From NCBI GenBank assembly GCA_963718315.1, contig CAVQZC010000007.1, forward strand, positions 620,001-684,000: DNA of 64,000 bases, written 5' to 3'. Each line of letters opens with the position of its first letter. The first letter of the stretch is position 1. This DNA is from CAVQZC01 sp963718315. Its GTDB lineage: Bacteria; Actinomycetota; Thermoleophilia; Gaiellales; JAICJC01. The notes under the pieces are model-generated. The model did not search any database, was not told where the DNA came from, and worked only from the letters and a program-made list of their open reading frames with translations. Position numbers and translations under genes: made by a program. Positions 15,255 to 29,160 of the stretch are shown here, one piece after another.

Positions 15255-16974
15255 CTACTCCTGGGAAGGTGAGGACCGAATGGTCTCGAGAATCGTCAGC
15301 CGCAACTCCTGCAGTTGCTGCAGGTGCTGCTGCTGGCTCAAAGACAAGTCGGCGTTTTCCTGCAGAGCCTTTAGCTCGTCCTCGGTCCGATGGAGCAAGA
15401 GCTTCGAATACAGCTCCTGGAGGACCGCTTCCGACCCACCCTCTCGGGCCGCGAGGGCGGTCAATTCCGCCATCCGGGGTGCCCACGTATGTGCCTCCTC
15501 AGGCGTGGTCTGTCCCGCCAGAGCCCGGCGGACATACGTCGCAGCCTCCCAACGCGACGCAGACTGGAAGTGTGCCACATCGAGCGCACCAAGCAAATCG
15601 GAACCGACATTGGGGAACTCCAGGCAAAGAGCCAGAAAGAGGGCCTCGTCCCGGTCACGAGGCGACCTCCTCACCCGCCCGCCGTCGGCAGACACGACCA
15701 CAGGCGCCTGGCGCGACACCAGGGCCACGGCCAGGTCCGGCGTCAGCCCCAGCCGGTCGCTGACCAGCCGCACCTGCTCGTCGCGCTCCAGTGAGGCCGG
15801 CGCGGCCGCCAGCACTCCGCGCACGCGCTGGTAGCGCTCGTCGCGGGTGCCGCCCGTCTCCAGCGCCCGCCGCACGCGGTAGCTGAGGTAGGTCTCGGCG
15901 CCGTCCAGGGCCCGCCGCATCTGCTCGGGGTCGGCCAGGGCCACGTCGGCGGGATCTCGCCCGTCGGGCAGCGTCACCACGCGCACGGTGAGGCCGGCCG
16001 CCTGCGCCAGCTCCATGCCCCGTATCGAGGCCTCCTCGCCGGCGGCGTCGGCGTCGAACGCCAGGAACACGGTGCTGCACGACTGCCGCAGCTGCTTCAC
16101 CTGCTGGTCGGTCAAGGCGGTGCCCATCGAGGCCACGGCGTTGGAGATCCCGACCTGGTGGAGCAGCAGAACGTCGGTGTAGCCCTCGACGACGATCGCG
16201 GAGCCCTGGCGGGCGACGTCCGCGCGGGCCTGGTCGAGCCCGTAGACGATCTCGCTCTTGCGGAACAGCGGACCTTCCTGGGAGTTCAGGTACTTCGGCG
16301 GGCGACCCCCGGGCATCTGGCGAGCGCCGAACCCGCGCACCCGGCCGCGCACGTCCGCCAGCGGGAACACGGTGCGCCCTCGGAACCGGTCGCCGCGGCC
16401 GCTCGCCGCCGACAGCCCGGCCCGCGCGAGCTCCTGCGCCGAGAACCCCTTGCCCTCCGCCGCCCGCACCAGCCGGTCGCCCTTCACCGGCGCGTATCCG
16501 ACCCGGTACGGTCTGGGCCGTCTCACGGGTGATCCCGCGCTCGTCCAGGTACGCCCGCGCCTGCTCGGCCTCCGCCGCCTCCCACAGGAACCGGGCATAG
16601 AACGTGGCGGTCTCGTCGAGCAGCCGCAGCAGCCGCTCGCGCTCGGCCCGCCGCCGGTCTTCCTGGGGCGAGCTCTCCTCGTACTCGAGGCGCACGTTGT
16701 AGCGGTCGGCCAGCCACTCGATCGCGCCGCTGAAGTCGAGCCCCTCCTTCTCCACCACGAAGGTGATCTCGTCGCCACTGGCCTGGCAGCCGAAGCAGAA
16801 GTAGACCTTCTTCAGCGGGTTGACCGAGAACGACGGGGTGCGCTCGTCATGGAACGGGCAGCGGCCCGAGTAGTTCGCGCCGCCGCCCCGCAGCTGCGTG
16901 TAGCCGGACACGAGGTCGAGCATGTCGACCGCGTCCTTGACGGCCTCGACCGACTCCCTCTTGATCTTGCTCAT
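15255..16974 (-). CDS. dnaG: DNA primase DnaG (frameshifted)
   Basis: About 573 codons. The N-terminal CHC2 zinc finger has CPFHDERTPSFSV and FCFGCQASGD. The catalytic core has RVRGFGAR. The TOPRIM domain includes IVVEGYTDVLLLHQ and FDADAAGEEASIRG. The C-terminal helicase-binding part ends near the sigma gene. A one-base indel near 16510 splits it into two frames, both fully conserved. The ATG at 16974 overlaps the dgt stop in ATGA. DnaG lays RNA primers at the replication fork, and dnaG next to a primary sigma factor is a classic arrangement. Confidence 0.92.
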
Positions 16975-17982
16975 GCTGCGATCAGGTCGCCGTACACCCG
17001 CATGCAGTAGCGATCGGTCATGCCCGCGACCCAGTCGGTCGCTCGGGTGACGACGTCGTCGGAGCCCTCGCCCATCTCGTCGGGATGAGCCAGGTAGTAG
17101 CGGAAGACCCACTCGACCATCTCGGCGGCCCGGGTGGTCTCGGCGCGGGCCCGCGCGCTCAGGTACACCCGGTCGAACATGAACTCGCGGAGCTCGAGCA
17201 GGGCGTCCCGGTAGACCGGCGACTGGGCGATGGCGCCGGCCACGTCAGATGTCTCGACCAGATCGTGGACGAGGGCGTCGATCCGCTCGGACGAGCCGCC
17301 GCCGAGCAGCTCGAGGGGCGCCGGCAGGCAGCTCCCCGTAGTCGAGGATCCCCGCCCGCAGCGCGTCGTCGATGTCGTGGTTGACGTAGGCGAAGCGGTC
17401 GACCAGGCGGACGATGGCGCCCTCCAGCGTGGCCGGCTCGCCCTCGCCCGTGTGGTTGAGGATGCCGTCCCGCACCTCCCAGGTCAGGTTCAGCCCCTCA
17501 CCGTCGCGCTCCAGGTGCTCGACGACGCGCAGCGACTGCTGGTTGTGACGAAACCGGCGGCCGTGCTCGGCCTCCAGCACGTTGTCGAGCGCCTCCTCGC
17601 CGCTGTGGCCGAACGGCGCGTGGCCGAGGTCGTGGCCGAGCGCGATCGCCTCGGCCAGATCCTCGTTCAGGCGCAGGGCTCGGGCGACGCCGCGGGAGAT
17701 GCCCGAGACCTCGAGAGTGTGGGTCAGGCGGGTGCGGAAGTGGTCGCCCTCGGGGGCGATGAACACCTGCGTCTTGTGCTTCAACCGGCGGAACGCCTTG
17801 CAGTGGACGATGCGGTCGCGATCGCGCTGGAACGGCGTGCGCAGCGGGCACTCCTCGTCGTCGGGCCGGGCCCGCCCGCGGCCCTCGTAGGAGCGCACGG
17901 CGGCCGGCGCGAGCGAGGCTCGCTCGAGCTCGGCAATCCGCGTGGCAAAGCGGTCTGCGACCGGTCCTCGGGGGTGCTCCAT
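16971..17982 (-). CDS. dgt: Deoxyguanosinetriphosphate triphosphohydrolase-like protein (frameshifted)
   Basis: About 337 codons. The HD-domain metal site is visible in FRTRLTHTLEVSGISRG and AIALGHDLGHAPFGHSGE, preceded by the family signature FQRDRDRIVHCKAFRRLKHKTQVFI. The enzyme converts dNTPs to deoxynucleosides plus triphosphate, controlling nucleotide pools. A one-base indel near 17330 moves the C-terminal 120 residues to another frame. The ATG at 17982 is leaderless behind TACACT. It heads the dgt-dnaG-sigma operon. Confidence 0.9.
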
Positions 17983-17990
17983 CGCACCCG

Positions 17991-17996
17991 AGTGTA
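17991..17996 (-). promoter_or_regulatory. Leaderless -10 box TACACT for the dgt-dnaG-sigma operon
   Basis: On the minus strand TACACT ends eight bases before the ATG at 17982. Confidence 0.6.
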
Positions 17997-18031
17997 CTCT
18001 CCGCCCCTCCCAGGGACTGGCGCGATCAGTC

Positions 18032-18805
18032 TCAGATGATGACCGGGACCGTGCCGCCGTCCGCGCCCCAGGCGGCGCCTGTGACGTACGACGAGCGCGG
18101 CGAGCAGAGGAACGCGACGACCACCGCGATCTCCTCGGGCTCCGCCATCCGGCCCAGCGGGCGGCCGCTGCCGACGCGGTCGAACACCTCGGCACGCGCG
18201 GTCTGCGAGGCGCGTGCGTTCTGATCTGCAAGCCCTCCCGGCGCCAGCCAGGCGTCGGTCAGCGTCGGGCCGGGGCAAATTGCGTTGCTGCGGATGCCCT
18301 CCTTCGCGTACAGGTCGGCGACCAGCCGTGACACGGACAGCAGGGCCGCCTTCTGGACGCTGTAGTCCGGCATCCCCGTGCTGGGGCGCTTGCCCGCGGT
18401 CGAGGAGACGTTGACGATCGAGGCGAAGTCGGAGCGGCGCAGCTCCGGCAGGGCAGCGCGGATGCACCGAATCGCACTCATCACGTTGACGTCCCAGCCG
18501 TCCTGCCAGCGCTCGTCGCTGATCTCCTCGAACGAGCCGACCCGCGCCGCGCCGGCATTGTTGACGAGCACGTCCAGCCCGCCCAGGGCGCCCGCCGCGC
18601 CGGCGACGGCAGCGGCGCACCCCTCGGCGGTGGCGAGGTCGGCCGCTACAGGCTCGGCGCCGAGCTCCGACGCCGTCTCCTCGGGCGACCGCGACGCGAT
18701 CGCGACCCGCGCGCCCTCACCCAACAGCACCTCCGAAACGCTGCGACCGATGCCCCGGCTTCCGCCGGTGACGAGCACGCGCAGGCCCTCGAGCTCCAGA
18801 TCCAC
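18032..18805 (-). CDS. SDR family oxidoreductase
   Basis: A 257-aa classical short-chain dehydrogenase. The cofactor motif is VTGGSRGIG, with DVLVNNAGAA (NNAG), catalytic Ser in VNVSSTAG, and YSVQK (YxxxK). The closing segment SPRSSYVTGAAWGADGG is the usual C-terminal signature. The GTG at 18805 is set by a TAGAGT box seven bases upstream. Its promoter interlocks with that of the divergent phosphoglycerate-mutase-family gene. Substrate unknown. Confidence 0.88.
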   Translation of the reverse strand: MDLELEGLRVLVTGGSRGIGRSVSEVLLGEGARVAIASRSPEETASELGAEPVAADLATAEGCAAAVAGAAGALGGLDVLVNNAGAARVGSFEEISDERWQDGWDVNVMSAIRCIRAALPELRRSDFASIVNVSSTAGKRPSTGMPDYSVQKAALLSVSRLVADLYAKEGIRSNAICPGPTLTDAWLAPGGLADQNARASQTARAEVFDRVGSGRPLGRMAEPEEIAVVVAFLCSPRSSYVTGAAWGADGGTVPVII

Positions 18806-18812
18806 GGCGGGC

Positions 18813-18834
18813 ACTCTAGATGGTTCCGTATGAT
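18813..18834. promoter_or_regulatory. Divergent leaderless -10 boxes (18813-18818 minus, 18829-18834 plus)
   Basis: TAGAGT on the minus strand lies seven bases before the GTG at 18805. TATGAT on the plus strand lies eight bases before the ATG at 18843. Only 10 bp separate the boxes. Confidence 0.6.
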
Positions 18835-18842
18835 TGCCAGGC

Positions 18843-19464
18843 ATGACACGACTGCTGCTGGTGCGCCACGGGGAGACAGACTGGAACCGGGAGGGTCGCT
18901 GGCAGGGCCATACCGGGCCCGGGCTGAACGCCGCCGGGCGCGAGCAGGCGGTGGCGCTGGGCCGGCGCCTCGCCCGGCTCGGGCCTGACCTCCTGGTCAC
19001 CAGCGACCTGCCGCGGACGCTCGAGACAGCCGAGCGGATCGCCTCTGCCACCGGCCTGGCCATTCACCCCGAGCCCGGGCTGCGGGAGGTCGACGTCGGC
19101 TCCTGGGCAGGCCGCACGCCGGCCGAGATCCAGGCGCGAGACGCCGTCGCCTACCAGCGCTGGCTGGACGGGGGAACGGGCTGGACCGACGGCGAGACCT
19201 ACGAGGAGATGCACGCCCGGGTGCTGCGGACGGTGAGCGCCCTGCTCGACCGCGGCCTGGGAGAGCGGATCGTCCTCGTCGCCCACGGCGGCACGGTGCG
19301 CGCAGTCGCGTCCTGGGCGACCGGGACACGCCAACCACGAGCGGCGGCATCTGCCCAGCGTCCGCAACTGCAGCCTGACAGTCGTCGATCGCTGGCGCGA
19401 GATCATGCGGCTGATCAGCTTCAACGACGACGGCCACCTGCCGCCAGACCCCCCATCCCTCTAG
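18843..19464 (+). CDS. Histidine phosphatase / phosphoglycerate mutase family (frameshifted)
   Basis: About 207 codons. The phospho-His motif is LLLVRHGETDWNREGRWQG, and the second catalytic His is in IVLVAHGGTVRAV. The sequence shifts frame near 19330. After that it continues as RHLPSVRNCSLTVVDRW and REIMRLISFNDDGHLP, the normal C-terminus of this family, to a stop at 19462. The indel is probably a sequencing error. Members include cofactor-dependent mutases and alpha-ribazole or sugar phosphatases, so the exact substrate is open. Confidence 0.82.
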
Positions 19465-19498
19465 AGAGCGCCGTACCGGCCGGTCCGGGCAGGTCTGG

Positions 19499-19504
19499 TA
19501 CGCT
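19499..19504 (+). promoter_or_regulatory. Leaderless -10 box TACGCT
   Basis: TACGCT ends eight bases before the GTG at 19513. Confidence 0.5.
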
Positions 19505-19512
19505 CCCGCGCA

Positions 19513-19761
19513 GTGGAGGACTACACGTCCAAGTACAAGGGCGAGGCCGTCGAGATCGCCCTGTTCGGTGGGGAGTACCAGGACGGCGTTCTCACCGCCT
19601 ACTGCTACATCGAGGACGTCCCGCACATCGAGCTGAACGGGCACATCCTGGTGCCGCTGCAGAACGTTGCCAGCCTTCACTGCACGAGCCGCTGCGACGC
19701 ACAGGACGACTGGCCGCCGCGTGGACTGCTCGACGACGAGCCGCCCACCAGCGACGACTAG
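19513..19761 (+). CDS. Hypothetical protein
   Basis: An 82-aa acidic protein with no signal or membrane segment. The core YKGEAVEIALFGGEYQDGVLTAYCYIEDVPHIELNGHILVPL reads as a small beta-rich fold, and the C-terminal tail is acidic. No family is recognised. The start is supported by a leaderless -10 box. It lies between the phosphatase gene and the rrn terminator. Confidence 0.55.
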   Translation: MEDYTSKYKGEAVEIALFGGEYQDGVLTAYCYIEDVPHIELNGHILVPLQNVASLHCTSRCDAQDDWPPRGLLDDEPPTSDD

Positions 19762-19787
19762 ACCGACCCGCCGGCCCCGTTAAACGC

Positions 19788-19819
19788 CGAGGCCGCCATC
19801 CTCGCGGATGACGGCCTCG
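19788..19819 (-). terminator. rrn operon terminator hairpin
   Basis: A near-perfect 13-bp stem (19788-19800 with 19807-19819) and a six-base loop. On the minus strand it is followed by GCGTTTAA. It lies 10 bases past the 5S gene and may also serve the plus-strand gene ending at 19761. Confidence 0.7.
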
Positions 19820-19829
19820 TACGGATAAT

Positions 19830-19943
19830 CCGGCGGCGACCTACTCTCCCAGGCGCTTGCGCGCCAAGTACCATCGGCGCTGAGGGGCTTAACTGCTCTG
19901 TTCGGAATGGGAAGAGGTGTATCTCCCTCGCTATGACCACCGG
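19830..19943 (-). rRNA. rrf: 5S ribosomal RNA
   Basis: About 114 nt. Terminal helix CCGGTGG/CCGCCGG and the conserved CCATTCCGAACAGAGCAGTTAAG core are present. Ends are approximate within a few bases. Confidence 0.95.
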
Positions 19944-19985
19944 AAATTGCGAAAGGTTCTGAGCGGGCGCGCCAAAGCGCACACC

Positions 19986-23037
<3,052 letters not shown>

Positions 23038-23106
23038 GGTGCGCGCGAGGCAGAAGGCCCCGCCGGCCTAGAAAGCCCGAAGGCCGCCCCATGGGGACGG
23101 CTCGCC

Positions 23107-25058
<1,952 letters not shown>

Positions 25059-25082
25059 AGCGCGCTTCGAGCGCGACCAGAA

Positions 25083-25111
25083 AGACTACCAGCCAGGCCG
25101 GGAACCGGCAA
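25083..25111 (-). promoter_or_regulatory. rrn promoter TTGCCG-17-TAGTCT
   Basis: On the minus strand, TTGCCG (25106-25111) and TAGTCT (25083-25088) are separated by exactly 17 bp, about 20 bases before the 16S processing stem. It lies just after the tyrS terminator. The leader from here to the 16S gene (about 270 bp) holds no gene. Confidence 0.7.
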
Positions 25112-25126
25112 GCTGGCAGCCCTCAC

Positions 25127-25150
25127 AAGAAACCGCCCGGGGTGGGGCGG
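25127..25150 (-). terminator. tyrS terminator
   Basis: Stem CCGCCC/GGGCGG (25133-25138 with 25145-25150), followed on the minus strand by TTTCTT. It lies about 70 bases past the tyrS stop and separates tyrS from the rrn promoter. Confidence 0.65.
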
Positions 25151-25222
25151 CCGACCAGGAAGTATGCCCTACCGCACGAGCGGGCGCAAACGAGAGGCGT
25201 TCAGAAGCTCCCACGGGGCTTC

Positions 25223-26504
25223 CTAATCGCGGACGACGAGGGCGTGCGATCGCTTGCCGCGGCGCAGGACGAGCAGGCGGCCGCCGAGGAAATCCCCTGC
25301 ACTGGGCCGGGTTCGGGCGTCTCCGACCTTGAGATCGTTGGCCGAGACGCCGCCGCCGTCCACCAGGCGCACCGCCTCGGAGATGCTCTTTGCAAGACCG
25401 GTCTGCACCAGCAGCTCGGCGTACTCCGGCGGGCTCGCGCCGCCGTCGATCCGCACCGTCGGCGCCGACTCCAGGGCGATCTCGAGCCGCGCCGGGTCGA
25501 CCGCCGCCAGCGGACCGCTCCCGAACAGGGCCTCGGTGACGGCCACGGCGTGGGCACATTCCTCAGGCCCGTGGAGCATCGTGGTCATCTCCACAGCGAG
25601 GGCGCGCTGCGCCTCCCGCCGCTCGGGATGGGCAGCCAGCGCCGCCTCCAGCTCGGAGATCCGCTCGCGGTCGAGGAACGTGAACAGCTTCAGGTAGGGC
25701 ACCACATCGCGATCCTCGGTGTTGATCCAGAACTGGTAGAAGGCGTACGGGGAGGTGCGAGCCGGGTCGAGCCAGATCGCGCCGTCGACGGACTTGCCGA
25801 ACTTCTCCCCCGCGGCGTTGGTGACCAGCGGGAACGTCATGCCGGCCGCGGAGGCTCCCGCCGCCCGCCGGATCAGCTCTATGCCTGCTGTGATGTTGCC
25901 GAACTGGTCGCTGCCGCCGATCTGGATCAGGCAGTTCTCCTCGCGGAACAGGTGCAGGAAGTCGTAGGCCTGCAGCACCATGTAGCTGAACTCGGTGTAG
26001 GAGAGGCCCTCGCCCTCCATCCGGGCGCGCACCGACTCCTTGCCCAGCATCCACCCGACGGGGAAGTGCTTGCCGACGTCGCGCAGCAGCTCGATCGCGC
26101 TCAGCGGCACCAGCCACTCGCGGTTGTCCAACAGCAGCGCCGCTCCGGAGTCGAAGTCGAGCAGCCGCCCGGCCTGCTGTACGGAACCGGCCGGCCCAGT
26201 CGGCCACGGTGCCGGCGTCCTGCAGCGTCCGCTCGGACGAGCGCCCGGACGGGTCGCCGATCAGCCCCGTGCCGCCGCCGATCAGGACGATCGGCCGGTG
26301 GCCGGCGCGCTGGAACCGGGCCAGCGCCAGCAGCGGCACCAGGTTTCCGATGTGCATCGAGTCGGCCGTCGGGTCGAACCCGCAGTAGACCGTGGCCTGG
26401 CCGGCGGCCAGCAGCTCCGTCAGTCGCTCGCGCCCAGCGACCTGCTGGACCATGCCGCGCCATTCGAGCTCGTCGAGCAGTGAAGTCTCGGCCGTCGCCG
26501 CCAT
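25223..26504 (-). CDS. tyrS: Tyrosyl-tRNA synthetase (frameshifted)
   Basis: About 426 codons of a class I synthetase. The HIGH signature is DSMHIGNLVPLLAL, the KMSKS equivalent is EKFGKSVDGAIW, and the tyrosine pocket includes VYCGFDPTADS and QIGGSDQFGNI. The C-terminal S4-like domain has LVQTGLAKSISEAVRLVDGGGV. One indel near 26180 joins two fully conserved frames. The ATG at 26504 is leaderless behind TAGAAT. It attaches tyrosine to tRNA-Tyr. Confidence 0.93.
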
Positions 26505-26510
26505 CGCCCG

Positions 26511-26516
26511 ATTCTA
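26511..26516 (-). promoter_or_regulatory. Leaderless -10 box TAGAAT for tyrS
   Basis: On the minus strand TAGAAT ends six bases before the ATG at 26504. It sits at the end of the upstream glycosylase gene. Confidence 0.65.
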
Positions 26517-27071
26517 CGCAGCCGGGCGCGCGCGACGGCTCACATACGGCGAAGCCGGGTCGAGGAAGCGCCAGGGCTGATCGACCGCCTTGGTGATCCC
26601 GATCCGCACGGTGGCGACCACCTCGCGCTCGCGGTCGGGCGGTTCCAGATGGGCGACCGTCCCGTTCAGCCAGGGTCCTGCTCCCAGCGCCTGGCCCACC
26701 CTTCCGGGGCCGGATGTCAGCTCGCGGAGCGGCTTGCGGCCGCGCCGCTCCTGCATCGTCTCGACGCCGTGCACAGGCTCCAGCGCCCGGATCAGCACCG
26801 CCGCCCCGACATCCTGCGGCCCGCAGACGATGTTGACGCACCAGTGGATGCCGTAGGACAGGTACACGTAGAAGCGCCCGGGCGGCCCGAACATGACGGC
26901 ATTGCGTGGGGTCAGCCCCGGGAAGGAATGGGATGCCGGATCGTCCTGCCGGTACGCCTCAACCTCGACGATCGGCCCGCCGACGCCGTCGACCAGCAGC
27001 GTCCAGCCGATGATCGCCCGGGCGACGTCCGGGGAGTCGGCGGTCAGGTCGAGCGTCAGAGCGGCGCCCAG
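26514..27071 (-). CDS. DNA-3-methyladenine glycosylase (AAG/MPG family), CTG start likely
   Basis: About 185 aa. The family core is complete: PIVEVEAYRQDDPASHSFPG with the catalytic Glu in EVEAY, then LTPRNAVMFGPPGRFYVYLSYG and HWCVNIVCG. Starting at the ATG at 26894 would delete the catalytic Glu, and no ATG, GTG or TTG exists upstream in frame. A CTG at 27071 follows GGGGAGGG at a normal distance, and a second CTG at 27059 overlaps the stop of the preceding gene. The enzyme removes alkylated bases from DNA. It is translationally coupled to the MBL gene. Confidence 0.85.
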   Translation of the reverse strand: MGAALTLDLTADSPDVARAIIGWTLLVDGVGGPIVEVEAYRQDDPASHSFPGLTPRNAVMFGPPGRFYVYLSYGIHWCVNIVCGPQDVGAAVLIRALEPVHGVETMQERRGRKPLRELTSGPGRVGQALGAGPWLNGTVAHLEPPDREREVVATVRIGITKAVDQPWRFLDPASPYVSRRARPAA

Positions 27072-27790
27072 CGGTAGCCCTCCCCGGAGCGCTCCACCCG
27101 CCCCGCCCCGGCGATGTGCGACGCCACGACCGCAGGAGTCGCGACCGCAAGCGCCTCCAACTCTCGGAGCCGGGTCGCCCGTGCAGTGCCGGGATCGGAG
27201 TCGAACACGTGATCCCAGGCCGGGTTGGCAACCTGGAGAGGGTGGTGCACCAGGTCGGCGATGTGGACGAGCGTGTCACCCACCTCGACAATGCTGTGCC
27301 CTTCGCGATGCCCACGCGCCGACCGCACCACCAGCCCGGGCGCGGGGCTACCGCCGTCCTCGACCCAGTCCAGCCTCCCCGCCGCGCCGAAATGCTCGAG
27401 AGCGCGGGCTCCCGGCTCGCCCGAGTGGCCGGCTGCGGCCGCGCCGTCCGGCACCGCCATCCTGGCCCGGGGAAACTCACAGCAGCCGCCGGCGTGGTCG
27501 AAGTCGAGGTGCGTCATCACCAGCAGGTCGACGTCCTCGAACCGGCACCCGGCTGCCCCGAGCGCGCCCTCGAGATCCTCCGTCGCGCCCTCCCACATCC
27601 CGAAGTACGGGCCCGAGCCGGCGTCCACGAGCACTGTCTGTCCGTGGCCCCGCAGGAGTAAGACGTTGCTGGGCACATCGACCATGCCCTCCAGCTCGCC
27701 CTCCGGCGCGAGCAGCTCGGGCTTCATCGGCAGCGTCCCGACCTGGATCAGGGTGGGCTGCCACCCTGCAGCCTCAGGAAGCTCCGTCAC
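27056..27790 (-). CDS. MBL-fold metallohydrolase
   Basis: A 244-aa metallo-beta-lactamase-fold protein. The metal site is THLDFDHAGG (HxDxDH) with later His ligands in HIADLVHHPLQ and SHIAG. The type is close to quorum-quenching lactonase or general MBL hydrolases; substrate unknown. The GTG start overlaps the stop of the RemA-like gene (GTGA), and its own stop overlaps the glycosylase start region, so it sits in a tight operon. Confidence 0.85.
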   Translation of the reverse strand: MTELPEAAGWQPTLIQVGTLPMKPELLAPEGELEGMVDVPSNVLLLRGHGQTVLVDAGSGPYFGMWEGATEDLEGALGAAGCRFEDVDLLVMTHLDFDHAGGCCEFPRARMAVPDGAAAAGHSGEPGARALEHFGAAGRLDWVEDGGSPAPGLVVRSARGHREGHSIVEVGDTLVHIADLVHHPLQVANPAWDHVFDSDPGTARATRLRELEALAVATPAVVASHIAGAGRVERSGEGYRWAPL

Positions 27791-28038
27791 TGAAACAGCG
27801 ACGCCTGTGGCTGGCGGGCCCGGCGCAGAGCGGCGCCGGTTGCCTCCGCCTCCGCCATCTCCGCGAGGATCGTCTTCTCGGTGCGCGAGGCGATCATCGG
27901 CTCGGGGATGCCCTCGACCCAGACCCGGGTGCGGCGGCCGTCGCCACGCTGGTCCTCCGAGATCGGCTCAAGGGCGTAGATCCGGTCGGCGCGCACGTAC
28001 TTCCCGTACCCCAGGAAGATCATCGGCGCGCCTGCCAT
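27787..28038 (-). CDS. DUF370 / RemA-like protein
   Basis: An 83-aa protein matching the RemA/DUF370 layout: FLGYGKYVRADRIYALEPIS, then GRRTRVWVEG and IASRTEKTI. In Bacillus, RemA is a ring-forming DNA-binding activator of matrix and osmoprotection genes. ATGs at 28038 and 28023 are both possible; the second gives the usual short N-terminus. It lies between a DegT aminotransferase and an MBL hydrolase in a compact operon, an unusual setting for this family. Confidence 0.7.
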   Translation of the reverse strand: MAGAPMIFLGYGKYVRADRIYALEPISEDQRGDGRRTRVWVEGIPEPMIASRTEKTILAEMAEAEATGAALRRARQPQASLFQ

Positions 28039-28040
28039 CC

Positions 28041-29156
28041 CTACAACGCCTCGAGCACCTCTCGCAGCGAGGCACAGACGAACTCAACGTCTTCGTCTTC
28101 CAGCTGCACGTAAAACGGAAGCGCCAGCGTCGAGCGGGCGACCCGCTCGGTCACGGGCAGCATGCCCTCGGTCATTCCCAGCCGCCGGTACGCCGGCTGC
28201 AGGTGGATCGCCGGCAGGTACGGCCGGGTCGAGATACCGCGCTGTGCCATGGCGTCGATCACCGCCGCGCGGTCGATCTCGGGCGCCAGCCGGATGTAGT
28301 AGATGAACCAGCTCCGCCGGTGCGGGCCTTCGTGCGGCACCTCCACGCCGGGCACATCCGCCAGCAGCTCCGAATAGCGGGCCGCTACGCGGTCGCGTTC
28401 GGACAGCATGAAGTCCAGCTTCTCGAGCTGGGCGACCCCGACCGCCGCCGACATCTCGTCCATCCGGAAGTTGAAGCCGAGCCGCTGGTGCACCAGCCAG
28501 TCCCCGTTGTCGGAGCGGCCCTGGTTGACGATGCTGCGGAGCTCCCGCTCGACATCCGGGTCGTCGGTGGTGATCATGCCGCCCTCACCGGTCGTCATCT
28601 GCTTGTTCGGGTAGAACGCGAACACCGCAGGGTTGCCGTGCGTCCCGACGGTGCGGCCGTGGATCTCGGCCAGCAGCGCCTCACAGGTGTCCTCGACGAC
28701 CGGGATGCCGTGGCGCTCCGCGATCTCGGAGATCGCCTCGATCTCGCACGGGTAGCCGAAGATGTGCACCGGGATGATCGCCTTCGTTCGCTCGGTGATG
28801 GCCGCCTCGATCGCCGCCGGGTCGACGTTCAGGCTGCGCTCGTCGATCTCGGCGAACACCGGAGTCGCGTGCTGCAACAGGATCACGTTCGCGGACGAGA
28901 CGAACGAGAACGACGACGTGATCACCTCGTCGCCGGGGCCGACCTCGTACCTCTGGAGCGCGGCGTGAAGACCCGCGGTGCCGCTCGAGCAGGCAACGGC
29001 GAACCGCGTGCCGACGCGCTCGGCGAAGGCGTCCTCGAAGCGCCGGTACATCGGGCCGAGCCCCAGCGTCCCCGACCGCAGGACGTCCAGCACCAGCTCC
29101 TCCTCGCGGCCGTCGAGGTAGGGCCTCGCGAGGGGGATCGTCCGCGTCACCACCAC
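28041..29156 (-). CDS. DegT/DnrJ/EryC1/StrS aminotransferase
   Basis: A 371-aa PLP aminotransferase of the sugar-aminotransferase family. The PLP lysine is in FAFYPNKQMTTGEGGMI; SSGTAGLHAALQ and DEVITSSFSFVSSANVI are the usual N-terminal signatures. Members aminate UDP- or dNDP-ketosugars for cell-surface glycans or antibiotics. Three GTG codons in a row open the gene, and the exact one is uncertain. It begins four bases after the ilvE stop. Confidence 0.9.
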   Translation of the reverse strand: MVVTRTIPLARPYLDGREEELVLDVLRSGTLGLGPMYRRFEDAFAERVGTRFAVACSSGTAGLHAALQRYEVGPGDEVITSSFSFVSSANVILLQHATPVFAEIDERSLNVDPAAIEAAITERTKAIIPVHIFGYPCEIEAISEIAERHGIPVVEDTCEALLAEIHGRTVGTHGNPAVFAFYPNKQMTTGEGGMITTDDPDVERELRSIVNQGRSDNGDWLVHQRLGFNFRMDEMSAAVGVAQLEKLDFMLSERDRVAARYSELLADVPGVEVPHEGPHRRSWFIYYIRLAPEIDRAAVIDAMAQRGISTRPYLPAIHLQPAYRRLGMTEGMLPVTERVARSTLALPFYVQLEDEDVEFVCASLREVLEAL

Positions 29157-29160
29157 GGTT

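Noticed and set aside
25161..25189. rrn promoter TTGCGC-17-CATACT
   Set aside because: It lies upstream of the tyrS terminator hairpin, which would stop the transcript; the TTGCCG-17-TAGTCT site at 25083-25111 fits better.
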